Origin: Acidovorax sp. GW101-3H11 | Lineage (GTDB): Bacteria > Pseudomonadota > Gammaproteobacteria > Burkholderiales > Burkholderiaceae_C | Length of the DNA stretch: 64,000 nt | Assembly: GCF_001633105.1 (NCBI RefSeq) | Contig: NZ_LUKZ01000009.1 | Coordinates: 401,716 to 465,715, forward strand | Direction of reading: 5' to 3' | Shown: positions 17,153-25,746 of the stretch, piece by piece | How the letters are laid out: each line of letters opens with the position of its first letter | How positions within the stretch are numbered: position 1 is the first letter of the stretch | The notes under the pieces: generated by a model | Told to the model about the DNA's origin: nothing | Database searches by the model: none | Seen by the model: the letters and a program-made list of their open reading frames with translations, nothing else | Translations under genes and position numbers: made by a program

Positions 17153-17818
17153 TCAGCCCGGAAGGCCGGGGGCGGCCATCCGGTAGCCCAGGCCGCGCAC
17201 GGTCTGGATCAGGTCCTTGCCCAGCTTGCTGCGCAGGTGGAACACATGCACCTGCAGCGCATTGCTATTGAGGTCGTTGTCCAGCCCCAGCACCAGCGCC
17301 TGCAGGTCAGGCGCCGACACCGTGCGCCCCGCGCGCAGCACCAGGGCCTCCAGCACAGCCCATTCGCGCGCCGTCAGCTCCACCCGCTGGCCGTGCAGGC
17401 GCACCTCCTTGTCGGCCAGCCGCACATCGACGGCGCCAAACGCCTTGCAGGGTGCGCCACCGGTAATCCGGCGCGACAGGGCCCGCAGCCGCGCGCACAG
17501 TTCCTCGGGCGCAAACGGCTTCACGAGGAAATCGTCGGCCCCGCTGTCCAGGCCATGGATGCGGTCGCTGAGCATGTCGCGCGCCGTGAGGACCAGGGCG
17601 GGTGTCCGGCCTCCCTTGGCACGCAGGCTGCGCAGCCAGTCCAGCGCCGACCCATCGGGCAGGTTCCAGTCCAGCAGCCAGGCGTCATAGGGCTCGGACA
17701 CCAGGGCCCTGGCCTGCGCCAGGGTGGTGCACCAGTCCACCCGGTGGCCGTCGTGCTGCAGAAAATCCCGCAGCCCTTCGCCCAGTGTGGGGTCGTCTTC
17801 CAGCAGCAGCAATCGCAC
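17153..17818 (-). CDS. OmpR-family response regulator of the PepSY/cytochrome b cluster
   Basis: Protein of 221 residues. The receiver has Glu7-Asp8-Asp9, Asp50 in AWLLDWNLPDG, and Lys in LVKPF. The DNA-binding winged helix ends VHVFHLRSKLGKDLIQTV then RGLGYRM. It starts with GTG at 17818. It lies 19 bp after the cytochrome b gene and just before its kinase, so all are probably co-transcribed; placement next to a membrane cytochrome suggests the system senses redox or metal/haem status (inference). Confidence 0.88.
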   Translation of the reverse strand: MRLLLLEDDPTLGEGLRDFLQHDGHRVDWCTTLAQARALVSEPYDAWLLDWNLPDGSALDWLRSLRAKGGRTPALVLTARDMLSDRIHGLDSGADDFLVKPFAPEELCARLRALSRRITGGAPCKAFGAVDVRLADKEVRLHGQRVELTAREWAVLEALVLRAGRTVSAPDLQALVLGLDNDLNSNALQVHVFHLRSKLGKDLIQTVRGLGYRMAAPGLPG

Positions 17819-17837
17819 GCGTTTCTTTTTTTTCGCG

Positions 17838-18383
17838 TCAGAAGCGCTGCTTCACGCCGGTGACCATGGCACGCACCAGGCGCACCCGCTCCAGCCGCCC
17901 CATGACGATGGCCGCCGCCGCGTGCAGCCCCGCCGCCCACAGCAAGCCGTGGGACAGGGCTTCGTGCAGCTCCATGAGCCACTCTTCGCCAAAAAAGTCG
18001 TCGGTCGTCTGCATCCAGCCCGTGGCGCCCAGGGCCAGCACCAGTGCCATCAGCGCCAGCATCATCACGGCCCCCAGCGGGTTGTGGCCGGCATGGTGCG
18101 GATGCTCGCCGCGTTGCAAGGCCCGCAGATGGGCGGCCAGGCGCGTGAGGGTGGGGAAGAAGTCGCTGAAGCGCGCATGCCGGGTGCCCACAAACCCCCA
18201 GAGCACGCGCGCCAGCACCAGCGCGCTGGCGGTGTAGCCCACCCACTCGTGGGCGGTTTTTCCGTCCTCCAGAACAAACTGGTTCAGCGCCACGCAGGCG
18301 ACCAGGCTCCAGTGGAAGATGCGGACGAAGGGGTCCCACACCCGGTGGGTTTCGAGGGCTTGTGTGGAGTGGGCAAGGTTCAT
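17838..18383 (-). CDS. Cytochrome b561-type membrane protein
   Basis: Protein of 181 residues with four predicted membrane helices (about 22-42, 55-75, 104-124, 146-166). Histidines suited to b-haem ligation are His24 (RIFHWSL), His45 (AHEWVGY), His141 (ELHEALSHG) and His152 (AAGLHAAA). It matches the diheme cytochrome b family found with NiFe hydrogenases and PepSY proteins. The likely role is electron transfer between quinones and a periplasmic partner; the PepSY protein encoded just upstream (45-bp gap) is a candidate. Confidence 0.82.
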   Translation of the reverse strand: MNLAHSTQALETHRVWDPFVRIFHWSLVACVALNQFVLEDGKTAHEWVGYTASALVLARVLWGFVGTRHARFSDFFPTLTRLAAHLRALQRGEHPHHAGHNPLGAVMMLALMALVLALGATGWMQTTDDFFGEEWLMELHEALSHGLLWAAGLHAAAAIVMGRLERVRLVRAMVTGVKQRF

Positions 18384-18428
18384 GGGGAACTCGCGGGGTA
18401 GAGGCTGCCAGGGGGCGGGTGCTGCCGC

Positions 18429-18686
18429 CTACTTGCGTTCCAGTTCGGCGCCGGTGGCGGGGTTGAAATAGATCTCCACCTTCTTGCCCGCCTTGTCCAG
18501 GCCATAGATTTCGTAGCACTTGCCCTTGCTGACCTTGAAGGTGCGGATCTGGTAGCCCTGTTTTTCGAGCGCGGCCTTGAAGTCGGCTTCCTTCATCCAT
18601 GTCCCCTCGGGGGCGTTGCAGGCGGGGCCTGCCAGGGCGGCAGCAGAGCTGAGTGCAAGAACAAGGGCGGTGATGTGCAGTTTCAT
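18429..18686 (-). CDS. Small secreted PepSY-domain protein
   Basis: Protein of 85 residues: signal peptide (about 1-19, ending AALA), then a PepSY-like domain with WMKEADFKAALEKQGYQIR, GKCYEIYGLDKAGKKVEIYF and the closing NPATGAELERK. Two cysteines (C23, C57) could form a disulphide. PepSY domains often accompany membrane cytochromes or reductases in the periplasm. First gene of a leftward group: PepSY, cytochrome b, response regulator, kinase, barrel, helicase. Confidence 0.8.
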   Translation of the reverse strand: MKLHITALVLALSSAAALAGPACNAPEGTWMKEADFKAALEKQGYQIRTFKVSKGKCYEIYGLDKAGKKVEIYFNPATGAELERK

Positions 18687-18857
18687 GGTGAGGTTTCTGT
18701 GTCCGTGGTGGTGAAGATGTGGACTGACTGCCCACGAACTGCATTGGGCGCGGCCTAGATTAAGTGGACATGAAGCGCCGCCAGCGCCACGCCGGAGCAG
18801 GTCCGGGGGCGCTGGCTGGGGGACAAGAAACGTGGTTGTTCCGCAGCCACCGCCGGG

Positions 18858-19772
18858 CTACCGGGGTTTGGTGCTGCCAATGCCCGCAGGGGCAGGCTGC
18901 ACGGCGGGGCGGCCCCGGGTGGCCTGCAGGTTCATGGCGGCGGCGGCCAGCAAGATGGTGGCAGCACCCAGCCACTGCGCGGGCTGCAGCCGGTGGCCGA
19001 ACGCCACGAAGTCCACGCCAATCGCCACCACGGGGTAGATGAACGACAGCGCCCCCTGCAGGTAGGTGGGCAGCTTTTGCACCGCGCCATACAGCAGGAT
19101 GTACATGAGGCCCGTGTGCACCACGCCCAGGGTGACCAGCAGCAGCCAGGTGCTGGCGCCCTGCGGCGGGGTGCCCAGCCGGGCAAAAGGTGCGAGCATG
19201 AGCACGCCCACGGTCACCTGCACCAGCGCAATCAGGTGCGGCGGTGTGCCCGTGAGCCGTTTGGCAATGACCGAGGCCACGGCCCAGAAAAACGCCGCGC
19301 CCAGCGCCATGGCAATGCCCAGGGCATAGTCGCCGCCCGGCAGGCCCGCACCGGGCTTGGCCTGCACGATGAGCAGCATGCCCACAAAGGCCGTGGCCAG
19401 CCAGCCGAGTTTGGCCAGCGTGACGCGCTCGCCAAACAGCAGGGCGCCAAAGACCACCAGCATGAACGGCTGCGTGTTGTAGACCGCTGTGGCAACGGAG
19501 ATGGAGGCATGGGAGTAGGCGCCAAACAGCAGCAGCCAGTTGGTGACGATGGCCACGCCGCCCAGTGCGGCCCAGCGCGCAATGCGCCAGGTCATGCCGC
19601 GCAGCAGCCCCATGGCCCAGCACACCAGGCCCAGGGCCACGGCACCAAAGGCGCAGCGCCAGAACACCACCTCCAGCGCGGGCAGGCCCGACTGCACGAC
19701 AAACCAGCCGATGGTTCCTGATATGGCCATGGCGGCGCCCATCTCCAGCGTGCCCTGTGTTTTCTTGTCCAT
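18858..19772 (-). CDS. EamA/DMT-family transporter
   Basis: Protein of 304 residues with ten hydrophobic segments in two homologous EamA halves; the second starts at about 152 with YALGIAMALGAAFFWAVASV. The motif VYNTQPFMLVVFGALLFGERV is typical of the first half. It is probably an inner-membrane exporter of small metabolites or amino acids. It diverges from the Lrp-family regulator gene at 19909 across an AT-rich control region, a common arrangement in which the regulator controls the exporter. Confidence 0.85.
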   Translation of the reverse strand: MDKKTQGTLEMGAAMAISGTIGWFVVQSGLPALEVVFWRCAFGAVALGLVCWAMGLLRGMTWRIARWAALGGVAIVTNWLLLFGAYSHASISVATAVYNTQPFMLVVFGALLFGERVTLAKLGWLATAFVGMLLIVQAKPGAGLPGGDYALGIAMALGAAFFWAVASVIAKRLTGTPPHLIALVQVTVGVLMLAPFARLGTPPQGASTWLLLVTLGVVHTGLMYILLYGAVQKLPTYLQGALSFIYPVVAIGVDFVAFGHRLQPAQWLGAATILLAAAAMNLQATRGRPAVQPAPAGIGSTKPR

Positions 19773-19908
19773 ACCTGTGTGCCTGTTGCCCTGTGTGGTG
19801 ATGGCAGAACTATAGAAAACAGAAGTCGTGCAGTGAATGCTTTGTATTAGGTGATTTTTTATTTGCTACTGATAATCTGAGGTACTTTTGCAATTTCACC
19901 TCTGCGCC
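19773..19908. promoter_or_regulatory. AT-rich divergent promoter region between EamA exporter and Lrp-type regulator
   Basis: The stretch TTTGTATTAGGTGATTTTTT and what follows is much richer in A+T than its surroundings. It separates the starts of two divergent genes. I expect promoters for both and an Lrp-type operator here, but I cannot point to an exact box. Confidence 0.5.
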
Positions 19909-20352
19909 ATGGACGCCATCGACCAAGCCATCCTGACCCAGCTGCACCAGGACGCCCGCACTTCGCTCAAGGAACTGGGCGAGCGCGTGGGCCTGTCGTC
20001 GCCCAGCGTGTCCGAGCGCCTGCGGCGGCTGGAAGAGCGTGGGGTGGTGCGTGCGTTCACGGTAGACATCGAGCCACGCGCGCTGGGCTACCAGCTGCAG
20101 GCCATCGTGCGCATCCGGCCGCTGCCGGGCCAGCTGGCGGCGGTGGAGCAGTTGATCCGTGACACGCCCGAGTTCTGCGAATGCGACAAGGTCACGGGCG
20201 ACGACTGTTTTGTGGCCCGGGTGTTTGTGCGCTCCATCGAGCAGCTGGACGGGGTGCTGGACCGCATTGCTGACAAGGCGCAGACCAATACGGCCATCGT
20301 GAAAGCGCAGACCATCCGGCGGCGGCCGCCGCCGTGGGTGCCAGGCGTTTGA
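19909..20352 (+). CDS. Lrp/AsnC-family transcriptional regulator
   Basis: Protein of 147 residues. The N-terminal HTH (DAIDQAILTQLHQDARTSLKEL then GERVGLSSPSVSERLRRLEE) is the standard AsnC-type start. The C-terminal RAM domain (IVRIRPLPGQLAAVEQLI, CDKVTGDDCFVARVFV) would bind an amino-acid effector and form oligomers. Start taken as ATG 19909; a TTG at 19888 with AGG upstream is possible. It is divergent from an EamA exporter, its likely target. Confidence 0.88.
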   Translation: MDAIDQAILTQLHQDARTSLKELGERVGLSSPSVSERLRRLEERGVVRAFTVDIEPRALGYQLQAIVRIRPLPGQLAAVEQLIRDTPEFCECDKVTGDDCFVARVFVRSIEQLDGVLDRIADKAQTNTAIVKAQTIRRRPPPWVPGV

Positions 20353-20379
20353 TGTGAGTGAATGAGGTGCTGGGCCGCG

Positions 20380-21276
20380 TCAGCCGCCCAGCACCCGCGC
20401 AAACAGCTCGTTGCGGAAGTGGATGCCCAGGCGCGCAAACGCGCGGTTGCGGTAGGTCTTGACGGTGGGCACGCTCAGGCCCAGGTCGCTGGCGATGCCC
20501 TCGTGGGTCATGCCCTGCAGCAGGCGGGCGCACACGTCCAGCTCGCGGTCGGTCAGCTCGGCCTGCAGGCGCACCAGGCGCATGCGCAGCACGGGCAGAC
20601 CGTCGGCGGCCAGCGGGGCCAGGGCCGCATCGGCGGGCAGCGCCAACACGGGGCCGGGGGCGGCCGCGTCCGGCCACAGCGGGGCAGGGTGCAGATGCGG
20701 GTGTGACAGGTCGATGTGCTTGCGGGTCAGCGCCAGCAGCACGGGCGCGACGGATTCAAACGCGCTGATCTGCCGGTCGCTGAACGCACGCTGGTGCTGG
20801 TGGCGGTAGAAGTTGACCGCAAACACCGAGCCATCACTTTCATACTCGACCACCGACACGCGCTCGGCCACGCCGTGGGCCTCATACACCCGGGCGCGGT
20901 GTTCGCCCTCCACCTCGGTCGCGGTCACATGGCACAGGCGCGTTTCGGGCGCGGCCACAGGCACTTCGTCAAACGGGCGGCCCCAGGTGCGGTCGCTGCG
21001 GTATGGGCCCGACAGGTAGGCCCACCAGCAGTCCTGTGTGGTGTCGGGCACGCCCCGGCTGGCGGACATGAACAGCGTGGGTTTGCAGCGGTGGCCGGTG
21101 CGGTACACCGACCAGGAGGCAGCGGGCAGCACGGGTTCCAGGTCTTGCAGCAGGCCCGGCGCAAAGCCGTTGTCGCCCAGGCGATGGACCATGCTGGCCA
21201 AGGTCTGGCTGGCGGGGCTGTGCAGCACCTGCCGGCCGGGCGCAGTCTGTGAAGAGGAGGGGAGCCACTGCCGCAT
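20380..21276 (-). CDS. LuxR-type HTH transcriptional regulator
   Basis: Protein of about 298 residues. The C-terminal 60 residues are a LuxR/GerE HTH: LTDRELDVCARLLQGMTHEG, IASDLGLSVPTVKTYRNRAF and ARLG. The N-terminal 220 residues show a possible GAF/PAS-like sensor fold with VSVVEYESDGSVFAVNFYRHQ, but no acyl-homoserine-lactone signature I can recognise. It has no neighbouring signal synthase. Convergent with the Lrp gene and divergent from the DUF3237/Bug/esterase group, which it may control (inference). Confidence 0.75.
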   Translation of the reverse strand: MRQWLPSSSQTAPGRQVLHSPASQTLASMVHRLGDNGFAPGLLQDLEPVLPAASWSVYRTGHRCKPTLFMSASRGVPDTTQDCWWAYLSGPYRSDRTWGRPFDEVPVAAPETRLCHVTATEVEGEHRARVYEAHGVAERVSVVEYESDGSVFAVNFYRHQHQRAFSDRQISAFESVAPVLLALTRKHIDLSHPHLHPAPLWPDAAAPGPVLALPADAALAPLAADGLPVLRMRLVRLQAELTDRELDVCARLLQGMTHEGIASDLGLSVPTVKTYRNRAFARLGIHFRNELFARVLGG

Positions 21277-21424
21277 GGAAAAGATGGAAATTGCGAGGGA
21301 TGGGGGGCGAAAACGGGAAGTGTGCGCTGAAACTGCCCCCGATGCGGCCATCGGGGCGCTCGGGTTATCCCGTCATCCTCTGGGATGACAGGCGCTGCTT
21401 GCAACGGGACTTACGCTAGGTCCT

Positions 21425-21901
21425 ATGTCTGACCTCATCCCCTTGCCCGATCCGCAGTTCAAATTCTTTGCCGACCTTCGCGTGGAGGTTGGCCCCCCCC
21501 AGGAGGTGGGGCACACCGTGCACGGCCTGCGCAGGCTGATCCCCATCCTGGGCGGCACCGCCACCGGCGACGGCTGGAGCGCGCGGGTGCTGCCGGGCGG
21601 CGCAGACTTCCAGCTCATCGTGAACGACCGGCTGTCGGAGCTGGACGCGCGCTATGTGCTGGAGACCGACGGCGGCGACCTGATCTATGTGCAAAACCGT
21701 GCCGTGCGCTCGGGCCCGGCCGAGCTGATTGCCCGCCTGGTGCGCGGCGAGCTGGTGGACCCGGCGCAGGTCTATTTCCGCTGCAGTCCGAGTTTCGAGA
21801 CAGCGTCGCCCGCGCTGTCCTGGATGGCTGAGCGCATGTTTGTGGGCACGGGCGCACGTTACCCCGACGCCGTAGCCATGCGTTTTTTTGAACTGCGGTA
21901 A
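21425..21901 (+). CDS. DUF3237 domain-containing protein
   Basis: Protein of 158 residues covering one DUF3237 domain: RVEVGPPQEVGHTVHGLRRL, IPILGGTATGDGWSARVLPG, GGADFQLIVND and ARYVLETDGGDLIYVQNRAV. It is a lipocalin-like beta-barrel family found beside aromatic or ester degradation genes; biochemical role unknown. It is first in a rightward group with a Bug receptor gene 70 bp downstream and an esterase gene, suggesting a shared substrate. Confidence 0.8.
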   Translation: MSDLIPLPDPQFKFFADLRVEVGPPQEVGHTVHGLRRLIPILGGTATGDGWSARVLPGGADFQLIVNDRLSELDARYVLETDGGDLIYVQNRAVRSGPAELIARLVRGELVDPAQVYFRCSPSFETASPALSWMAERMFVGTGARYPDAVAMRFFELR

Positions 21902-21971
21902 CAGTCCGGCCCTTTTTTGCTTCCCTGATTGATCTTTTGACCTTTCCCAACGTACAAGACCTGGAGACACC

Positions 21972-22973
21972 ATGAAAAACACCACCCAACCCCTGCGCCG
22001 CGCCCTGGTGGCTGCATCCATCCTCGCCGGGCTCATGCCCTGGGCGGGGGCCCAGGCACAGGGGGCTGCGGCCTACCCCAGCAAGCCCGTGCGCATCATC
22101 GTCGGCTTCCCGGCGGGCACGGGGCCGGACATCGTGGCGCGCCTGCTGGCGCAAAAGCTCTCGGAAGGCTGGGGCAACGCGGGCGTGATCGTGGACAACA
22201 AGCCCGGCGCGGGCGGCCTGATCGCGGCCAGCGAGGCCGCCCGTGCCGCACCCGATGGCTACACGCTGATGCTGGGCGAGACCGGCCAGCTCAGCATTGC
22301 CCCCAGCAGCTACAACAAGCTGCCCTACGACCCGGCCAAGGACTTCGTGCCAGTGAGCCAGGTCGTGACCTCCGACTTTGTGCTGCTGGTCAACCCGCAA
22401 AAGGTGCCATCGCGCAACGTGAAGGAGTTTGTGGACTGGACCAAGCAGCAAAAGGGCCTGTTCCTGGCCACGTTTGGCGCGGGCACGCCGGGGCACTTTG
22501 GCGCCTTCATGTTTGGCGATGCGGTCAAGCTCAAGCCCGAGCCGGTGCACTACAAAAACACGGCGGACGCGCTGGGCGGCCTGTTCAGCGGCGACGTGCA
22601 GGGCGTGTTTGCCAGCGTGGGCCTGGCCGCACCCAATGTGAAGGCGGGCAAGCTGGCGGCGTTGGGCTCCACCGGCGCCACGCGCACCAACGCGCTGCCG
22701 GATGTGCCCACCATCAAGGAGCAGGGCTACGCCAACCTGGAGTTCTCGTCGTGGTTTGGCATCGTGGCCCCGGCCAAGACGCCCCCCGAGATCGTCGCCA
22801 AGCTCAGCGCCGACATCATCCGGGCCGTGCAGTCGCCCGAGGGCAAAGCCAAGATGGAAGAGGCCGGTTTCCGCGTGACGGGCACCAACTCGCAGGACTT
22901 TGCCCGCACCATCGCCGCCGACACGGTGACCTGGGGCAAGGCCGTGGCCGCCACCGGCTTCAAGGCCGACTGA
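21972..22973 (+). CDS. Bug-family tripartite tricarboxylate transporter substrate-binding protein
   Basis: Periplasmic binding protein of 333 residues. The signal peptide (about 1-30) ends at AQAQG. The mature part starts with AAYPSKPVRIIVGFPAGTGP, the standard Bug motif, and has VIVDNKPGAGGLIAASEAA, which contacts the carboxylate ligand. Bug proteins bind carboxylic or aromatic acids and are hugely expanded in this family of bacteria; most lack cognate TctAB membrane genes, as here. A ribosome-binding site GGAGA lies 7 bases before the ATG. The neighbouring esterase suggests that its ligand is an acid released by ester cleavage (inference). Confidence 0.9.
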   Translation: MKNTTQPLRRALVAASILAGLMPWAGAQAQGAAAYPSKPVRIIVGFPAGTGPDIVARLLAQKLSEGWGNAGVIVDNKPGAGGLIAASEAARAAPDGYTLMLGETGQLSIAPSSYNKLPYDPAKDFVPVSQVVTSDFVLLVNPQKVPSRNVKEFVDWTKQQKGLFLATFGAGTPGHFGAFMFGDAVKLKPEPVHYKNTADALGGLFSGDVQGVFASVGLAAPNVKAGKLAALGSTGATRTNALPDVPTIKEQGYANLEFSSWFGIVAPAKTPPEIVAKLSADIIRAVQSPEGKAKMEEAGFRVTGTNSQDFARTIAADTVTWGKAVAATGFKAD

Positions 22974-23118
22974 GCGCCCAGCCCGCTCAACACATCCCCC
23001 CGCATCCAGACCCGCGCACCTGCCTTTGCAGGCGGCACGGGCCCGGGCGCAGCCATGCCTGGCGCCGGGCACGCGCTCCACTTTCATTCCAACCACAACA
23101 CGACCGGAGGCACACCCC

Positions 23119-24813
23119 ATGTCCTTTCTCCACACCCTGCAGCCTGCCAGCCCCCCGGCTGCAGGATTGCGCCGCAAGCTGGTGCCCGCCGCACTCACCA
23201 TGCCCCTGCTGATGGCCGCCTGCGGTGGCGGCAATGGCGATGCGTCGGCCCAGCCGCTCACGCCCGCTGCGGCCTGCGCCGAGCTATCGACCAAGGGCGG
23301 GCTGGCGGCCACCACGCTCACCACCAGCTATGTGGCGGCAGACACCAAACGCCCGGGCGGCGCGGCCACCGGCGCGTTTCTGCCGGGCCACTGCGTGGTC
23401 ACGGGTGCCATCAACCCCCGTGTGGGCGTGGATGGCAAGAACTACGCGATCGGCTTTCAGCTGAGCCTGCCGGACCACTGGAACGGGCGTTTCCTGTTCA
23501 TTGGCGGAGGCTGCAACGACGGCATCCTGCGCGACACCTCGCTCAGCTCCAGCATTTCGGGCGGCACACCGTCGCCGCTGGGCCAGGGGTTTGCGGTGGT
23601 GTCCACCGATGCGGGGCACACCGGCACCACGGCCAGCTTTGGCGCCGACCCGCAGGCGCGCATCGACCATGCCTACAACTCGTATGACAAGACGGCCGTG
23701 GCCGCCAAATCGCTGATTGCCACGCGCTATGGCCGCAAGCCCGACCATTCGTACTTCTCGGGCTGCTCGGGCGGCGGGCGCCAGGGGATGATGTTCTCGC
23801 AGCGTTTTCCGGACTACTTCGACGCCATCACGGCCGGTGCGCCCGCCATGCGCGTGTCGAGCGGCGCCACGGTGGCCGCCATGTGGAACACCATCCAGTT
23901 CGATGCCATCGCCCCGCAGGACGCATCGGGCAAGCGCATCCTGTCGCAGGCGTTCAGCAACGCCGACCTGAACCTGGTGGCCGATGCGGTCAAGGCGTCG
24001 TGCGACGCGGCCGATGGTGTGACCGACGGCCTGGTGAACAACGTGAAGGCCTGCAAGTTTGACCCGGCGGTGCTGCAGTGCAGCGGCGCCAAGGGTGCCA
24101 GCTGCCTGAGCAGCGCCCAGGTGGGCGCACTCAAAAGCGTGTTTGCGGGCCCGCGCAACTCTGCCGGCAAGGCCTTGTATGCCGGCCAACCCTGGGACCC
24201 GGGCCTGGCCGCGCCAGGCTGGCGCACCTGGACGCTGGGCAGCTCCACCACGGCCACGCCGGACGCGCGCTACATCACGCTGATGGTGGATGCGCTGGTG
24301 AACGAGTTCTTCACGCCGCCAGACCTCAGCTTCAACCCGCTCGCCTTCAACTTCGACACCGACCCGGCGCGCATGGAGGCGTATTCGGCCATCTATGACA
24401 CCTACCGCGATGACAAGCTGGCGGCCTTCAAGCAGCGCGGCGGCAAGATGTTGTTCATCCACGGCATGTCCGACCCGATCTTCTCGGCGCTGGACACCAT
24501 GGATTACTACGAACGCCTGGCGGCCAACAACGGTGGCATGAAGGCCACACAAGGCTTTGCGCGCACCTTCCTCGTGCCTGGCATGAACCACTGCTCGGGC
24601 GGCCCGGCCACCGACAACTTTGATTCGGTCCAGGCGATGGTGGACTGGGTGGAAAAGGGCGTGGCGCCCGACACCATTGCGGCCAAGGCGCTGCCCGCCA
24701 ACACCTTCATGCCCAACCGCACCCGGCCGCTGTGCGCCTACCCGCAGTTCGCCAAATACAAGGGCTCGGGCAATGTGGAAGACGCCAGCAGCTTTGTCTG
24801 CGCGGCAGAGTAG
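23119..24813 (+). CDS. Tannase/feruloyl esterase-family lipoprotein
   Basis: Protein of 564 residues. A lipoprotein signal has lipobox LMAAC (Cys35). The mature region is an alpha/beta hydrolase of the tannase family: nucleophile motif SYFSGCSGGGRQGMMFSQRF (serine inside GCSGG), a cysteine pair in GCS...HCS, acidic residue in HGMSDPIFSALDTMDYY, and catalytic histidine in PGMNHCSGGPATDNFD. It should hydrolyse aromatic carboxylic esters at the cell surface or in the periplasm. GGAGG lies 8 bases upstream of the ATG. The neighbouring Bug receptor fits uptake of the acid product. Exact substrate unknown; MHETase-like enzymes belong to the same family. Confidence 0.85.
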   Translation: MSFLHTLQPASPPAAGLRRKLVPAALTMPLLMAACGGGNGDASAQPLTPAAACAELSTKGGLAATTLTTSYVAADTKRPGGAATGAFLPGHCVVTGAINPRVGVDGKNYAIGFQLSLPDHWNGRFLFIGGGCNDGILRDTSLSSSISGGTPSPLGQGFAVVSTDAGHTGTTASFGADPQARIDHAYNSYDKTAVAAKSLIATRYGRKPDHSYFSGCSGGGRQGMMFSQRFPDYFDAITAGAPAMRVSSGATVAAMWNTIQFDAIAPQDASGKRILSQAFSNADLNLVADAVKASCDAADGVTDGLVNNVKACKFDPAVLQCSGAKGASCLSSAQVGALKSVFAGPRNSAGKALYAGQPWDPGLAAPGWRTWTLGSSTTATPDARYITLMVDALVNEFFTPPDLSFNPLAFNFDTDPARMEAYSAIYDTYRDDKLAAFKQRGGKMLFIHGMSDPIFSALDTMDYYERLAANNGGMKATQGFARTFLVPGMNHCSGGPATDNFDSVQAMVDWVEKGVAPDTIAAKALPANTFMPNRTRPLCAYPQFAKYKGSGNVEDASSFVCAAE

Positions 24814-24825
24814 GCCTGACCGGGG

Positions 24826-25335
24826 CTACTTGCGGGAGGCAGAGGCAGGGGCGGGCAGTTGCAGCCGGGCCTCCTGCACCACCTGCACACAGTCGCGCAG
24901 GTGCTGTTCGCCCAGGTAGCGCAGCGTGGCGTAGCCCAAGGTGGCGGCCACGGCCTGGCCCGCCAGGGGCACATACTTGGCAACCTGCTTGGTGGTCAGG
25001 CGCAGGCCTACCGTTTGTGCAGTGCGCAGCACCAGTTCGCGTGTGATCAGCTTGCCGATCAGCACCGAGCCAACCAAGCCCACGGCCTTTTGCAACTGCT
25101 CGCGTTTGCTGGGGTCCAGCTGGTCGATCTGCCCGGCGGACAGGCCAAACTCGGCGCTGATTTGCGGAATCAGCCGGGACAGCAGGGCCGCATCCACGGC
25201 CCAGTCGAGGCCCGGCACGGGCACCATGCTGGCAGCGGCGGCCACCAGGGCCCGCCGGTGCAGCAGCTTGCGGGCGCGCCGCACGGCGGCGGCCAGATCC
25301 GGGTCACTGGCGGCCATTTGCGATGAGCTGGGCAT
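24826..25335 (-). CDS. Membrane-associated protein, possibly DUF697/EcsC-like
   Basis: Protein of 169 residues. It has a charged N-terminal helix (ARKLLHRRALVAAAASMVPVPG), then glycine- and alanine-rich hydrophobic stretches (VGLVGSVLIGKLI, LAGQAVAATLGYATLRYLG) like those of DUF697 or EcsC families. I cannot assign a function. It is convergent with the esterase gene and just downstream of the GlsB/YeaQ-type gene. Confidence 0.5.
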   Translation of the reverse strand: MPSSSQMAASDPDLAAAVRRARKLLHRRALVAAAASMVPVPGLDWAVDAALLSRLIPQISAEFGLSAGQIDQLDPSKREQLQKAVGLVGSVLIGKLITRELVLRTAQTVGLRLTTKQVAKYVPLAGQAVAATLGYATLRYLGEQHLRDCVQVVQEARLQLPAPASASRK

Positions 25336-25356
25336 AGGGCAGTCCAGTGCAGCGGT

Positions 25357-25611
25357 TTACGACGACTTGCCCTTGACCAGGCCGTACACCACCAGCAGGA
25401 CCACGGCGCCCAGCACCGAGGCGATCCAGCCAGCCGAGTCGCCCTGGGCATACCAGCCCATGGCCATGCCCACATAGCTGGCCAAGAAGGAACCCGCCAC
25501 CCCCAGCAGCGCGGTCATGATCCAGCCCAGTTTGTCGTCCCCGGGCTTGATGGCGCGGGCAATGAAACCCACGACCAGACCGACCAGCAGCGTTCCCAGA
25601 ATTGACAGCAT
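25357..25611 (-). CDS. GlsB/YeaQ/YmgE-family stress-response membrane protein
   Basis: Protein of 84 residues with three hydrophobic helices. The start MLSILGTLLVGLVVGFIARA and the segment GDDKLGWIMTALLGVAGSFL are diagnostic of the transglycosylase-associated/GlsB family. It is a small inner-membrane protein often induced by osmotic, acid or envelope stress; mechanism unknown. A GGGG tract precedes the ATG. Confidence 0.85.
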   Translation of the reverse strand: MLSILGTLLVGLVVGFIARAIKPGDDKLGWIMTALLGVAGSFLASYVGMAMGWYAQGDSAGWIASVLGAVVLLVVYGLVKGKSS

Positions 25612-25685
25612 GTTTTCCCCTTTGTGAACTTGTGCGAGCTTGTTGGAGCTTGCAGATGGATGTGATGAAAGCGAACGAAAGCGAA

Positions 25686-25740
25686 CCAGGGGGACTGTAC
25701 CGAAGGGGCGGGCGCCCCTGCTGTCGGACAACACCCCCTG
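25686..25740. terminator. Nested GC-rich hairpins downstream of the cyclase-like gene
   Basis: An outer stem (CAGGGGG 25687-25693 with CCCCCTG 25734-25740) encloses a perfect inner hairpin (AGGGGCG 25704-25710 with CGCCCCT 25713-25719). It lies 3' of the cyclase-like gene (stop near 25747) and upstream of the GlsB-type gene. No T-tract follows, so intrinsic termination is not certain; it may instead stabilise mRNA. Confidence 0.35.
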
Positions 25741-25746
25741 TGTGCG

